A DNA stretch of 64,000 nt from Chryseobacterium sp. Marseille-Q5410. GTDB lineage: Bacteria; Bacteroidota; Bacteroidia; Flavobacteriales; Weeksellaceae. Of the stretch, positions 34,180-42,695 are shown in pieces. Under the pieces are notes generated by a model. It had not been told where the DNA came from, did not search any database, and saw nothing but the letters and a program-made list of their open reading frames with translations. The translations under genes and the position numbers were made by a program. Location: positions 1,674,001-1,738,000 of the forward strand of contig CAMPOT010000001.1 in assembly GCA_946892665.1 (NCBI GenBank), given 5' to 3'. The first letter of the stretch is position 1; each line of letters opens with the position of its first letter.

Positions 34180-35142
34180 TTAACTGATTAACTTCATAAT
34201 TTCCAAAGCCACTTTCAACGCTTCTGTTCCATCTTCCAAAGAAACCTCTACTTCTCGATTTTCATTAATCGCATCTGCAAAACTTTCTAATTCATCTAAA
34301 ATCGCATTATTCGGTTGAATGTTAGGATATTCGAAAATAATTTGGTTTTTTTCGCCTTCAGCATTTTCAATAATCATGTCGAAATCACTAGGATTTTCCG
34401 GCGCTTCTTTCATTCTGATAACTTCTGCTTTTTTCTCCAAGAAATCAACGGAAATGTAAGCGTCCTGTTGGAAAAAACGAGATTTTCTCATCGCTTTCAT
34501 CGAAATTCTAGAAGTAGTTAAATTTGCTACACAACCATTTTCAAATTCAATTCTGGCGTTGCAAATATCCGGCGTTTTAGAAACTACGCAAACTCCGCTT
34601 GCATGGATATTTTTTACCTTCGATTTTACCATTGAAAGCAGAATATCTAAATCGTGAATCATTAAATCCAAAACTACAGAAACATCTGTTCCTCTTGGAT
34701 TAAATTCCGCCAAACGATGAATTTCAATAAACATTGGATCTTTAATAAAATCCTTCGAACCGATGAACGCAGGGTTGTATCTTTCAACATGTCCAACTTG
34801 CGCTTTGATGCCAAATTCTCTGCATTTATAAAGGATTTCTTCTGCTTGCTGTAAGGTTTGGGTTATCGGTTTCTCAATGAAAAAATGCTTGTGATTTTGT
34901 ATCGCTTTCATCGCATAATCGTAATGATACACGGTGGGAGTAACAATGTCCAGCATGTCGATTTCTGTCAGTAAATTATCGAAATCATAAAAATATCGAT
35001 ATCCGAATTCAGCTTCTATTTTTTTTCCGTTTTCCTGGTCTGCGTCATAAAAACCTACCAATTCATATTTTTCCGACTGATTCAATAATCTTAAATGGAT
35101 TTTTCCGAGATGTCCCGCACCAACTAAACCTGCTTTTAGCAT
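34180..35142 (-). CDS. Gfo/Idh/MocA-family oxidoreductase
   Basis: The 320-residue protein has an N-terminal NAD(P)-binding motif GLVGAGHLGKIHLRLL, the conserved EKP motif (HFFIEKPITQTLQQAEEIL), and a C-terminal alpha/beta domain with GHVERYNPAF and VVLDLMIHDLDILL, whose His and Asp are typical of the active site. The family oxidises or reduces sugars and derivatives; UDP-GlcNAc 3-dehydrogenases and inositol dehydrogenases belong here. The substrate is unknown. It heads the operon with bla, M23 and hbd, and has a -10 box upstream. Confidence 0.9.
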   Translation of the reverse strand: MLKAGLVGAGHLGKIHLRLLNQSEKYELVGFYDADQENGKKIEAEFGYRYFYDFDNLLTEIDMLDIVTPTVYHYDYAMKAIQNHKHFFIEKPITQTLQQAEEILYKCREFGIKAQVGHVERYNPAFIGSKDFIKDPMFIEIHRLAEFNPRGTDVSVVLDLMIHDLDILLSMVKSKVKNIHASGVCVVSKTPDICNARIEFENGCVANLTTSRISMKAMRKSRFFQQDAYISVDFLEKKAEVIRMKEAPENPSDFDMIIENAEGEKNQIIFEYPNIQPNNAILDELESFADAINENREVEVSLEDGTEALKVALEIMKLIS

Positions 35143-35159
35143 ATAAAAATTAATTTTTC

Positions 35160-35167
35160 CAAAGATA
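35160..35167 (-). promoter_or_regulatory. -10 box (TATCTTTG, minus strand) for the Gfo/Idh-bla operon
   Basis: On the minus strand TATCTTTG lies 17 nt before the ATG at 35142. The heptamer array 35174-35201 occupies the region where a -33 element would be. Confidence 0.5.
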
Positions 35168-35173
35168 ATAATT

Positions 35174-35201
35174 AGTTGTCAGTTGAGAGTTGGGAGTTAA
35201 T
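35174..35201. repeat. Solitary array of four 7-bp repeats
   Basis: AGTTGTC, AGTTGAG, AGTTGGG and AGTTAAT follow each other without gaps. The pattern AGTTRRN is the same as in the arms around the four-helix-bundle gene at 52677, but no such gene and no opposing arm were found here. Confidence 0.75.
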
Positions 35202-35252
35202 GCTTTTTTAATTTCCAATGACGTCCGACACGAAAAAATCAACTAAAATTCC

Positions 35253-35260
35253 TATTTTTG
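35253..35260 (+). promoter_or_regulatory. -10 box (TATTTTTG) directly before pcm
   Basis: TATTTTTG ends only 4 nt before the pcm ATG, so transcription would begin at or next to the start codon (leaderless or nearly so). Confidence 0.55.
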
Positions 35261-35264
35261 TGAC

Positions 35265-35915
35265 ATGCAGGATACGTTTTTACATAAAGGAAAAAGAAAA
35301 ATTTTGGTGGAATATCTTCGGGAGAAAATTGGGATTTCCGATGAAAATGTTTTAAAAGCGATGAATGAAGTGCCACGTCATCTTTTTCTGGAAAGTATTT
35401 TTGAGGATTTCGCATACGAAGATCGCGCATTTCCGATTTTAGCGAAACAAACAATTTCTCATCCTTCGACCGTTGCGGAACAAAGTGAATTGCTGCACTT
35501 AAAAGAGAAAGATAAAGTGTTGGAAATCGGTACAGGTTGCGGTTATCAAACTGCTGTTTTGGTGGCGATGAATGCTTTGGTCTACACGATTGAAAGACAA
35601 AAAGAGCTGCATGATTTTTCGCAGAAAAAACTGCGTGATTTGCATTTAAGACCGAAATTTCAGAGTTTCGGCGATGGTTTTGCCGGTTTGCCAACTTTTG
35701 CACCTTTTGATAAAATTTTGGTGACTTGCGGTGCGGAAATTTTGCCGACAGAATTGCTTCATCAGTTGAAAGTAGGAGGGATGATGGTAATTCCACTGGG
35801 AAAAACGGAGGAACAAATTCTTACACGATTTACCAAAAAATCCGAAAAAGAGTTCATAAAAGAGGAATTCGGAGCATATAAATTTGTACCAATGCTGAAT
35901 AGTACCAATCAGTAG
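35265..35915 (+). CDS. pcm: Protein-L-isoaspartate O-methyltransferase
   Basis: The 216-residue protein has the PCMT features: MQDTFLHKGKRKILVEYLRE at the start, EVPRHLFLES, the motif ISHPSTVAEQSELL, SAM-binding motif VLEIGTGCGYQTAVL, and GDGFAGLPTFAPFDKILVTCGA. It methylates isoaspartyl residues to start repair of aged proteins. Length is normal. The N-terminal DTFLHKGKR is conserved in relatives, which supports the start at 35265 in spite of the missing leader. It is divergent from the Gfo/Idh-bla operon. Confidence 0.95.
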   Translation: MQDTFLHKGKRKILVEYLREKIGISDENVLKAMNEVPRHLFLESIFEDFAYEDRAFPILAKQTISHPSTVAEQSELLHLKEKDKVLEIGTGCGYQTAVLVAMNALVYTIERQKELHDFSQKKLRDLHLRPKFQSFGDGFAGLPTFAPFDKILVTCGAEILPTELLHQLKVGGMMVIPLGKTEEQILTRFTKKSEKEFIKEEFGAYKFVPMLNSTNQ

Positions 35916-36001
35916 TGGGTCGCAAGGTTTTTATTGAATTGGAAATTTTTAGAAACTGATAAATAACATCTTTCAAATTCGGTTTTTAAGAATAACTAAT
36001 G

Positions 36002-36009
36002 TATTTTTG
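36002..36009 (+). promoter_or_regulatory. -10 box (TATTTTTG) for ccsBA
   Basis: TATTTTTG fits TAnnTTTG and lies 43 nt before the ATG at 36053. Confidence 0.45.
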
Positions 36010-36052
36010 CAACTATTTGAGTTTTGATATAATCTGATAGTTTCAAAAAAAA

Positions 36053-39000
36053 ATGAAAAAAATCCAAAACATTCTGATTTCAACGCGTACCATGGCGGTT
36101 TTGTTGCTGCTTTTCGCTATTGCTATGGCGTATGCAACTTTCCTGGAAAACGATTTTGGCACTCCTGTCGCAAAAGCCCTGATATACGAAGCAAAATGGT
36201 TTGAAGCCATTATGTTTATTCTTATATTAAATTTCATTGGTAATATCTCCAGATACCGACTTCTCCGTCGTGAGAAATGGCCGGTTTTGGTTTTCCACCT
36301 TTCCTTTATTTTGCTTTTTATTGGTGGTGCGATCACCAGATATATCAGTTACGAAGGGATTATGCACATCCGCGAAGGGGAAACTTCCAATGAAGTAATT
36401 ACTGATAAAAATTATTTTAAAATTCAAATAGAAGAAAAAGGTGACATCCTAAACTATCAGGATGTACCCTTTACAATGATTTCCGATGAAGCAAAGAAAT
36501 CAAAATGGATTGCTAAACTGTTTGGTAAGACCTTCAAAGCGAGTTATGATTTCCATGGAAAGCAAATTAATGTAAAGCAATTGCAATATATTCAGAGAAA
36601 AAAAGACAGTTTAATAGCTGATCAAAATGGGGCTGAATATTTACATGTAGTATCAGCGGGAAATACCGGACGTGAGAATTTTTACATCAAACCGGGAGAA
36701 GCCAAATCAATCAACGGAACTTTGGTAACCTACAACCGTGCGATCGAAGGTGCAGTAGAATTTCGAAATGACAATGGAAAGTTGATGATCAAAACGCCTG
36801 TTGACGCTAATTTCATGACGATGGCAACGCAAGCAACCGGAACTACAAAAAAAGATGAATATCAACCATTGGCTTTGAGGAGTCTTTATACTGTGAACGA
36901 ACTGAAACTGGTTGTTCCTGAAGGTTTGAAGAAGGGAAAACTCATCGCTTATGAAGGTGATAGAAAGAAAGATAAAGACGTTCCGGATCAATTGACGGTA
37001 GAAGTTCATGGTCCGAAAACAAAGCAAATTGTGGATCTTTCTGTTGAAAAAGGAAACCCAAATGCTTTCAAGCAAATCGCTATCGATGGGATGAATGTGA
37101 TGCTTGGTTTCGGCCCGAAAGTTTACAACACGCCTTTCTCTTTGAAATTGGATAAATTCGTGATGGAAACCTATCCGGGAAGTTCCTCCCCAAGTGCATA
37201 CGAAAGTCACGTGCAAATCATCGACGAAGGCAAACAAACGCCTTATAAAATCTATATGAATCACGTTTTAAATCATAGAGGTTACCGTTTTTTCCAGGCA
37301 AGTTTCGATCCGGATAGAAAAGGAACCGTACTTTCTGTTAACCACGATTTCTGGGGAACGCTGATCTCGTATATCGGTTATGCTTTCTTGTTTTTGGGAA
37401 TGTTCGTAACCTTCTTTTGGAAAGGTTCACATTTTTGGAAACTTAATGAAAATTTGAAATCGGTGAATAAGAAAAGAATTGCTACGGTTTTATTGCTTTT
37501 ATTAAGTTTAAATTTCAGCGCGCAAGAAATAGATACACACGGAACAGATGGCTCCGGAAAACAAACCCATTCCGCAAACGACGGACATAACCACGGCAAT
37601 GCAGATGCTCTTTTAATGGAAGAACCTGCACCGAAAAAACCTGCTAACTCTTTTGCATTGAAATCTCCAAAAATGATTTCAGCGGACGAAATTATTTCGA
37701 GAAACCGTATTTCAAAAGAACATGCGGACAAATTCGGCTATCTTTTGGTTCAGAATTACGAAGGTCGGATTGTTCCTATGAATACTCAAGCGCTGGATGT
37801 TCTTCGTAAACTGTACAAAAGAGATGAATTCCGAGGCAGCGATGGTAAAAAATTAACAGCAAATCAGTGGTTTTTGTCGATCAATACGGATACACCAAGC
37901 TGGACAATGGTACCATTAATAAAAGTAATTAACGGCGGGGATGAATTGAAAAAGAAAGTAAAAGCCAACGAAGACGGCTATACTTCTTTGATGAATATGT
38001 TTCCTGCAGACGAAACAGGTCAGTTGCACTACGTTTTAGAAGCAGATTATCAGGCAGCTTTCAGAAAAAAACCGGCAGAGCAAAATAAATATGATTTAGC
38101 AGTAATCGATTTGAACGATAGAGTTCAAGCGTTCAACGAATTTTTCAGTGGCCAGTTTATGAGAATTGTTCCAGTTCAAAATGATCCGAATAACACCTGG
38201 CATTCTTGGCTGGACCAAAATTTTGAACCAGATGAAGCATCGCAAAAAGTAATGGGACCTTATTTTTCAAGTGTTTTGGAAGCGCAACAAACCGGAAATT
38301 GGTCAAAAGCGGATACGGAACTGAGCAAGTTAAAAGATTATCAAAGAACTTGGGGAAAAAATGTAGTTCCATCGCAATCGAAAGTGGATGTGGAGGTTTT
38401 TATGAACCAATTAAACCTTTACTTTAAATTATTAATTTTCTATACGATTATCGGTGGTTTACTTCTTATTTTAGGATTTGTAGATTTATTCAAACCAAGC
38501 AAAATTTTGAGGGACGCCATTAAAGCCATTATTGCAATCGGTTGTATCGGATATTTTGCTCATTTCCTTGGACTTATCGCAAGATGGTACATGTCGGGTC
38601 ACGCGCCTTGGAGCAACGGTTACGAAGCGATTATTTTCATCTCTTGGGTAGGGATTTCTGCGGGATTATTCCTTTATAGAAATTCAAACGCTTTGATTCC
38701 TGCTGCGGGATTTATGGTTGCAGTAATTATGATGGGATTTGCGCACGGTGGTTCCGCTCTCGATCCGCAGATTACTCCGCTCGTTCCGGTACTAAAATCA
38801 TATTGGTTGATCATTCACGTGGCAATTATTACTTCCAGTTACGGTTTCTTCGCTTTGTCAATGATTATCGCGGTAATTACTTTGCTATTTTACATTATTT
38901 CAAGTAAAAATTTATACAAAATTCACCACGATACGACAATTAAAGAATTAACCATCGTTTCAGAAATGTCTTTAACCATCGGACTTTTCGCATTAACCGT

Positions 39001-39346
39001 TGGAAATTTCTTGGGCGGAATTTGGGCAAATGAATCTTGGGGAAGATATTGGAGCTGGGATCCGAAAGAGACCTGGGCGTTCATTTCCATCATGGTGTAT
39101 GCTTTCGTTTTGCACATGAGATTAGTTCCTGGTTTGCGCAGCAGATGGGCGTTCCACGTTGCAACAATGTTTGCCTTTTGTTCAATGGTAATGACCTACT
39201 TCGGTGTAAATTATTACCTAAGCGGATTGCATTCTTACGCTGCAGGAGACCCGATTCCCGTTCCGGCTTGGGTGTACATAGGATTGTCAACCATGTTGAT
39301 TTTAGCGGTAGTTTCTTATTTTAGATTTAAAGAATTAAAGAAATAA
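36053..39346 (+). CDS. ccsA: Fused cytochrome c synthase CcsBA (ResB-CcsA)
   Basis: The 1097-residue protein has a ResB/CcsB-like N-terminal part (about 1-470; several membrane segments and a large periplasmic region) and a CcsA-like C-terminal part (about 790-1097) with the tryptophan-rich heme-handling motif WGRYWSWDPKETW. It attaches heme to CxxCH motifs of c-type cytochromes (system II). Between the two lies a hydrophobic signal-like stretch (ATVLLLLLSLNFSAQ, near residue 485) and a His-rich linker (HGTDGSGKQTHSANDGHNHG), then a periplasmic domain of about 250 residues. The single gene replaces separate resB and ccsA genes. A strong terminator follows. Confidence 0.92.
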   Translation: MKKIQNILISTRTMAVLLLLFAIAMAYATFLENDFGTPVAKALIYEAKWFEAIMFILILNFIGNISRYRLLRREKWPVLVFHLSFILLFIGGAITRYISYEGIMHIREGETSNEVITDKNYFKIQIEEKGDILNYQDVPFTMISDEAKKSKWIAKLFGKTFKASYDFHGKQINVKQLQYIQRKKDSLIADQNGAEYLHVVSAGNTGRENFYIKPGEAKSINGTLVTYNRAIEGAVEFRNDNGKLMIKTPVDANFMTMATQATGTTKKDEYQPLALRSLYTVNELKLVVPEGLKKGKLIAYEGDRKKDKDVPDQLTVEVHGPKTKQIVDLSVEKGNPNAFKQIAIDGMNVMLGFGPKVYNTPFSLKLDKFVMETYPGSSSPSAYESHVQIIDEGKQTPYKIYMNHVLNHRGYRFFQASFDPDRKGTVLSVNHDFWGTLISYIGYAFLFLGMFVTFFWKGSHFWKLNENLKSVNKKRIATVLLLLLSLNFSAQEIDTHGTDGSGKQTHSANDGHNHGNADALLMEEPAPKKPANSFALKSPKMISADEIISRNRISKEHADKFGYLLVQNYEGRIVPMNTQALDVLRKLYKRDEFRGSDGKKLTANQWFLSINTDTPSWTMVPLIKVINGGDELKKKVKANEDGYTSLMNMFPADETGQLHYVLEADYQAAFRKKPAEQNKYDLAVIDLNDRVQAFNEFFSGQFMRIVPVQNDPNNTWHSWLDQNFEPDEASQKVMGPYFSSVLEAQQTGNWSKADTELSKLKDYQRTWGKNVVPSQSKVDVEVFMNQLNLYFKLLIFYTIIGGLLLILGFVDLFKPSKILRDAIKAIIAIGCIGYFAHFLGLIARWYMSGHAPWSNGYEAIIFISWVGISAGLFLYRNSNALIPAAGFMVAVIMMGFAHGGSALDPQITPLVPVLKSYWLIIHVAIITSSYGFFALSMIIAVITLLFYIISSKNLYKIHHDTTIKELTIVSEMSLTIGLFALTVGNFLGGIWANESWGRYWSWDPKETWAFISIMVYAFVLHMRLVPGLRSRWAFHVATMFAFCSMVMTYFGVNYYLSGLHSYAAGDPIPVPAWVYIGLSTMLILAVVSYFRFKELKK

Positions 39347-39366
39347 TCAACTTCAAATTATGTTAA

Positions 39367-39397
39367 AATCCCGAATTTGTTTTCGGGATTTTTTTTT
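39367..39397 (+). terminator. Intrinsic terminator of ccsBA
   Basis: Stem AATCCCGAA (39367-39375) with TTCGGGATT (39382-39390), then a T run. Confidence 0.88.
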
Positions 39398-39422
39398 CTA
39401 ACTTTTTTTACAACTAATGCTG

Positions 39423-39455
39423 TTGCTTAACTTCAGCAAATATTCATTAGATTTG
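39423..39455 (+). promoter_or_regulatory. Promoter of rnz
   Basis: TTG (39423-39425), 22 nt, TAGATTTG (39448-39455). The start codon TTG at 39497 lies 41 nt downstream. Confidence 0.55.
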
Positions 39456-39496
39456 TATTTGAAATTCATTAACATCTAAATCCAACTTCCAACAGT

Positions 39497-40411
39497 TTGA
39501 GTACTTATCTTACCATTCTCGGTTTTAATTCGGCGATTCCTACGGTAAATTCTTCTCCCACGGCTCAGTTCCTGGAAATGGAAGAACGTGCATTTTTAAT
39601 TGATTGCGGTGAAGGTACACAAGTTCAGTTGCGAAAAGCAAAAGCAAGATTCTCAAAAATCAATCATATTTTTATTTCGCATCTTCATGGCGATCATTGT
39701 TTTGGTTTGCCGGGACTTATTGCATCTTTCAGACTATTAGGCAGAGAAACTCCGCTACACGTGTATGGACCGAAAGGAATTAAGGAAATGCTGGAAACAA
39801 TTTTCAAGATTACCGAAACACACAAAGGTTTTGAGGTGATTTATCATGAGCTCGAAAGCAAAAAATCCGAGAAAATTTACGAAGATAATCGAGTAGAAGT
39901 ATACACTATTCCCCTTGATCACAGGATTTATTGCAACGGCTATCTTTTCCGCGAGAAGCCCAAAGAACGCCATCTCAACATGCAGGAAATTGCAAAATAT
40001 CCCGAAATTGAAACGTGCGATTATCACAACTTAAAACTCGGGAAAGATTTTATTTTAAGTGATGGTTATGTGCTGAAAAACAAGATCCTCACCACGGAAC
40101 CAAGCAAATCTGTTTCCTATGCGTTTTGCAGTGATACTCGATATTTAGAAACCATTTTGCCGATTATTGACAGGGTAGATGTCTTATATCATGAATCTAC
40201 TTTCCTTCACGATTTAAAGGAAATGGCTGATAATACAGGACATACAACCGCTTTGGAAGCAGCCCGAATCGCCAGAAAAGCCAACGTTGGGAAATTGATT
40301 TTAGGACATTTCTCCAACCGATATCACGATTTAAGTGTTTTTACCGACGAGGCACGAGAAGTTTTCCCCAATTCGTTTTTGCCGAAAGCATTAGAACCTA
40401 TTAAAATTTAA
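39497..40411 (+). CDS. rnz: Ribonuclease Z
   Basis: The 304-residue metallo-beta-lactamase-fold protein has the zinc motif SHLHGDHCFGLPG (His62, His64, Asp66, His67), IDCGEGTQVQLRK near residue 37, a substrate-arm region, and C-terminal ESTF, GHTTALEAARIA and LGHFSNRY. RNase Z trims 3' trailers of tRNA precursors. Translation appears to start at TTG 39497 (STYLTILGFNSAIP follows, the conserved N-terminus); the next in-frame ATG would remove it. It has its own promoter. The downstream TIGR02757 gene begins 47 bp later. Confidence 0.93.
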   Translation: MSTYLTILGFNSAIPTVNSSPTAQFLEMEERAFLIDCGEGTQVQLRKAKARFSKINHIFISHLHGDHCFGLPGLIASFRLLGRETPLHVYGPKGIKEMLETIFKITETHKGFEVIYHELESKKSEKIYEDNRVEVYTIPLDHRIYCNGYLFREKPKERHLNMQEIAKYPEIETCDYHNLKLGKDFILSDGYVLKNKILTTEPSKSVSYAFCSDTRYLETILPIIDRVDVLYHESTFLHDLKEMADNTGHTTALEAARIARKANVGKLILGHFSNRYHDLSVFTDEAREVFPNSFLPKALEPIKI

Positions 40412-40458
40412 TTTTTTTTAATTGAACTTTAATCGTCGTAGCAATCATTTTCCTAGCA

Positions 40459-41223
40459 ATGAATTTTGATGAATTAAAAATTTTCCTCGATACAAAAGCG
40501 GATTTCTACAACAATCCCGAATTTATCGAACACGATCCAATTCAGATTCCTCATCGTTTTTCTACCAAACAGGACATTGAAATCGCAGGATTTTTGGCAG
40601 CAACAATTTCCTGGGGAAACCGAAAATCAATCATCAATGATGCCGAAAAAATGATGAATTTGATGGATCATGCGCCTTTCGATTTTGTGAAAAATGTTAC
40701 CCGGAAAGATCTGGATTTTCTTGAAGGGAAAAGCATTCACAGGACTTTCAGCGGAGAAGATTTTCGGGAATTTATTTTGAATTTTAAGAGCATTTATCAG
40801 GAAAATGACAGCTTGGAAAATTTGTTTTTAATGCAAGAAAGTGAGCATAATTTTTACCACGCTTTGGAAAGATTCAGAACTCGGTTTCTCGGAGACAAAC
40901 TTCATAGAAGCCACAAACATGTAAGTTCAACGTATAAAAATTCTTCCGCAAAAAGATTGATGATGTTTCTTCGTTGGATGGTTCGCAAAGATAGAAAAGG
41001 TGTTGATTTTGGGATTTGGGAAAACCTGGATCAGAAATATCTTTCCATTCCTTTGGATGTACATACGGGAAATATTTCAAGAAAACTAAATTTACTTCAA
41101 AGAAAACAAAATGATTGGAAAACCGTTGAAGAATTGGACTTGATATTACGGAAACTTAATGCGGAAGATCCCGCAAAATACGACTTTGCGCTGTTTGGTT
41201 TAGGTGTTTCGAAAGAATTTTAA
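40459..41223 (+). CDS. TIGR02757 family protein
   Basis: The 254-residue protein fits TIGR02757, a conserved Bacteroidetes and spirochaete family of unknown function: ADFYNNPEFIEHDPIQIPH near the start, IAGFLAATISWGNRKSIIND, and KRLMMFLRWMVRKDRKGVDF, with FALFGLGVSK at the end. The pattern is helical and resembles a DNA-glycosylase-like (HhH) fold in places, but that is an inference. No signal peptide. It lies between rnz and a membrane protein gene on the same strand. Confidence 0.88.
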   Translation: MNFDELKIFLDTKADFYNNPEFIEHDPIQIPHRFSTKQDIEIAGFLAATISWGNRKSIINDAEKMMNLMDHAPFDFVKNVTRKDLDFLEGKSIHRTFSGEDFREFILNFKSIYQENDSLENLFLMQESEHNFYHALERFRTRFLGDKLHRSHKHVSSTYKNSSAKRLMMFLRWMVRKDRKGVDFGIWENLDQKYLSIPLDVHTGNISRKLNLLQRKQNDWKTVEELDLILRKLNAEDPAKYDFALFGLGVSKEF

Positions 41224-41248
41224 GTAATTTTGCATAGATTTAAAAAAT

Positions 41249-41800
41249 ATGAGCCGAAAACAATTGCGCGAAAGAAATATTCAGTTCCTTGAAAAAGTAA
41301 CTGATAAAATTATGTGGTGGATCGGTTCTGTACCTTCACTCATTGCACATTCGCTAGTTTTTATCACGGCATTTTTATTGCCGATTTTTGGGATAGTTTC
41401 TTTAGATAAAATGCTCTTGGTACTTACGACAGTTTTGTCTTTGGAAGCAATTTATTTTTCGATTTTCATTCAAATGTCGGTAAATCGCAGCCACGAACAT
41501 ATTGAAGATATCCGAGAAGACATCGAAGAAATCCAGGATGATATTGAGGAAATTAGCGAAGATATAGAGGAAATAAGTGAAGATATCGACGATATTCAGG
41601 AAGATATTGAAGATATTGCCGATGATGAAGATGAGGACGACCACATCGAAAAAGCAAGAAATGTAATGCTAAAAAGCAACGTTTCGTCCAACAAAAACGA
41701 CATCAAAGCACTTCGGGGTGTCATTACAAATCTGCAAGAACAACTCGAAGATTTGAAAAAAAATGATGAAAATACAGAACAAAAAACGCCAGAAAATTAG
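41249..41800 (+). CDS. DUF1003-like membrane protein with acidic heptad coiled coil
   Basis: The 183-residue protein has two membrane helices (about 25-75; PSLIAHSLVFITAFLLPIFG and LLVLTTVLSLEAIYFSIFI) typical of DUF1003 proteins, followed by five acidic heptads (EDIEEIQ, DDIEEIS, EDIEEIS, EDIDDIQ, EDIEDIA) and a basic-acidic coiled coil. The DNA repeats the same 21-bp period. The heptads predict an oligomeric cytosolic coil. Function is unknown. The stop overlaps the convergent rsmA stop by 4 bp. Confidence 0.72.
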   Translation: MSRKQLRERNIQFLEKVTDKIMWWIGSVPSLIAHSLVFITAFLLPIFGIVSLDKMLLVLTTVLSLEAIYFSIFIQMSVNRSHEHIEDIREDIEEIQDDIEEISEDIEEISEDIDDIQEDIEDIADDEDEDDHIEKARNVMLKSNVSSNKNDIKALRGVITNLQEQLEDLKKNDENTEQKTPEN

Positions 41801-42564
41801 GCGTTTTTCCATTCCTGGGTAAATGATATAAAATCTTCAACCGAAAGTTCTTCCGCCCGCTGATCCAAAAAAGGATGATTTTTCAGCGATTCCGGAATTT
41901 CTAAAACCTTTAAAGAATTGGAGAGTTTTTTTCGTCTTTGATTAAAACCTGCTTTTACGATTTGCTTGAACAAAATCTCGTTACCGGCCAATCCCGCTTT
42001 CGGATTTCGGGTTAAGCGAATAACACCGGATTTTACTTTTGGAGGAGGATTGAAAACATTTTCGTGAACGGTAAATAAATATTTTACATCATACAGCGCT
42101 TGTACCAAAACCGATAAAATTCCGTAATCTTTGGTACGCGGAATCGCTGCAGTTCTCTCCGCAACTTCTTTCTGAAACATTCCGACCATTTCTGGCACAT
42201 TTTCGTAAAAGTCAATAATTTTAAATAAAATTTGAGACGAAATATTGTAAGGAAAATTCCCAATAACTGCGACCTGATCACCAAAAGTTTCCGCTATGTT
42301 GATTTTTAGGAAATCGCCAGTGAAATGGTTTTCCTGCAATTTTGGATAGTGGTTTTTCAAATAATCGACAGATTCCGTATCGATTTCTGCCACGAAAACT
42401 TCAGCATCTTTCTCCAAAAGATATTTGGTGAGAACGCCCATTCCCGGACCAACTTCCAGAATTTTCTTATAATTTTCCAAACTCAATCCTTCTACGATTT
42501 TCTGTGCAATATTTTCGTCTGTGAGAAAATGTTGACCGAGATGTTTTTTGGCTCTAACGCTCAT
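41797..42564 (-). CDS. rsmA: 16S rRNA (adenine1518/1519-N6) dimethyltransferase
   Basis: The 255-residue protein has MSVRAKKHLGQHFLTDENIA at the start, SAM motif ILEVGPGMGVLTKYLL, and the catalytic NFPYNISSQIL. RsmA dimethylates two adenines in helix 45 of 16S rRNA, a late ribosome check; its loss gives kasugamycin resistance. ATG 42564 is preferred to one at 42579 because the family begins with xVRAKKxLGQ. It is divergent from ftsX and convergent with the DUF1003-like gene. Confidence 0.95.
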   Translation of the reverse strand: MSVRAKKHLGQHFLTDENIAQKIVEGLSLENYKKILEVGPGMGVLTKYLLEKDAEVFVAEIDTESVDYLKNHYPKLQENHFTGDFLKINIAETFGDQVAVIGNFPYNISSQILFKIIDFYENVPEMVGMFQKEVAERTAAIPRTKDYGILSVLVQALYDVKYLFTVHENVFNPPPKVKSGVIRLTRNPKAGLAGNEILFKQIVKAGFNQRRKKLSNSLKVLEIPESLKNHPFLDQRAEELSVEDFISFTQEWKNA

Positions 42565-42695
42565 AAATTCAAGATTCAATTAATGTAAATGCAGTGTGCG
42601 GAAGATTTCCTTTATGTTTTTTTTAACACCGATTTTCTGGGATTCTCCGCAAATTACGGAAGTTTTTTTCTATTTTAGCAGAAATTTTTTATTTA

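Noticed and set aside
35239-35796. A 185-codon minus-strand ORF covering pcm
   Set aside because: pcm on the plus strand has all family motifs; the opposite frame has none.
36707-37264. A 185-codon minus-strand ORF in ccsBA
   Set aside because: Antisense shadow of a conserved protein; no promoter or motif.
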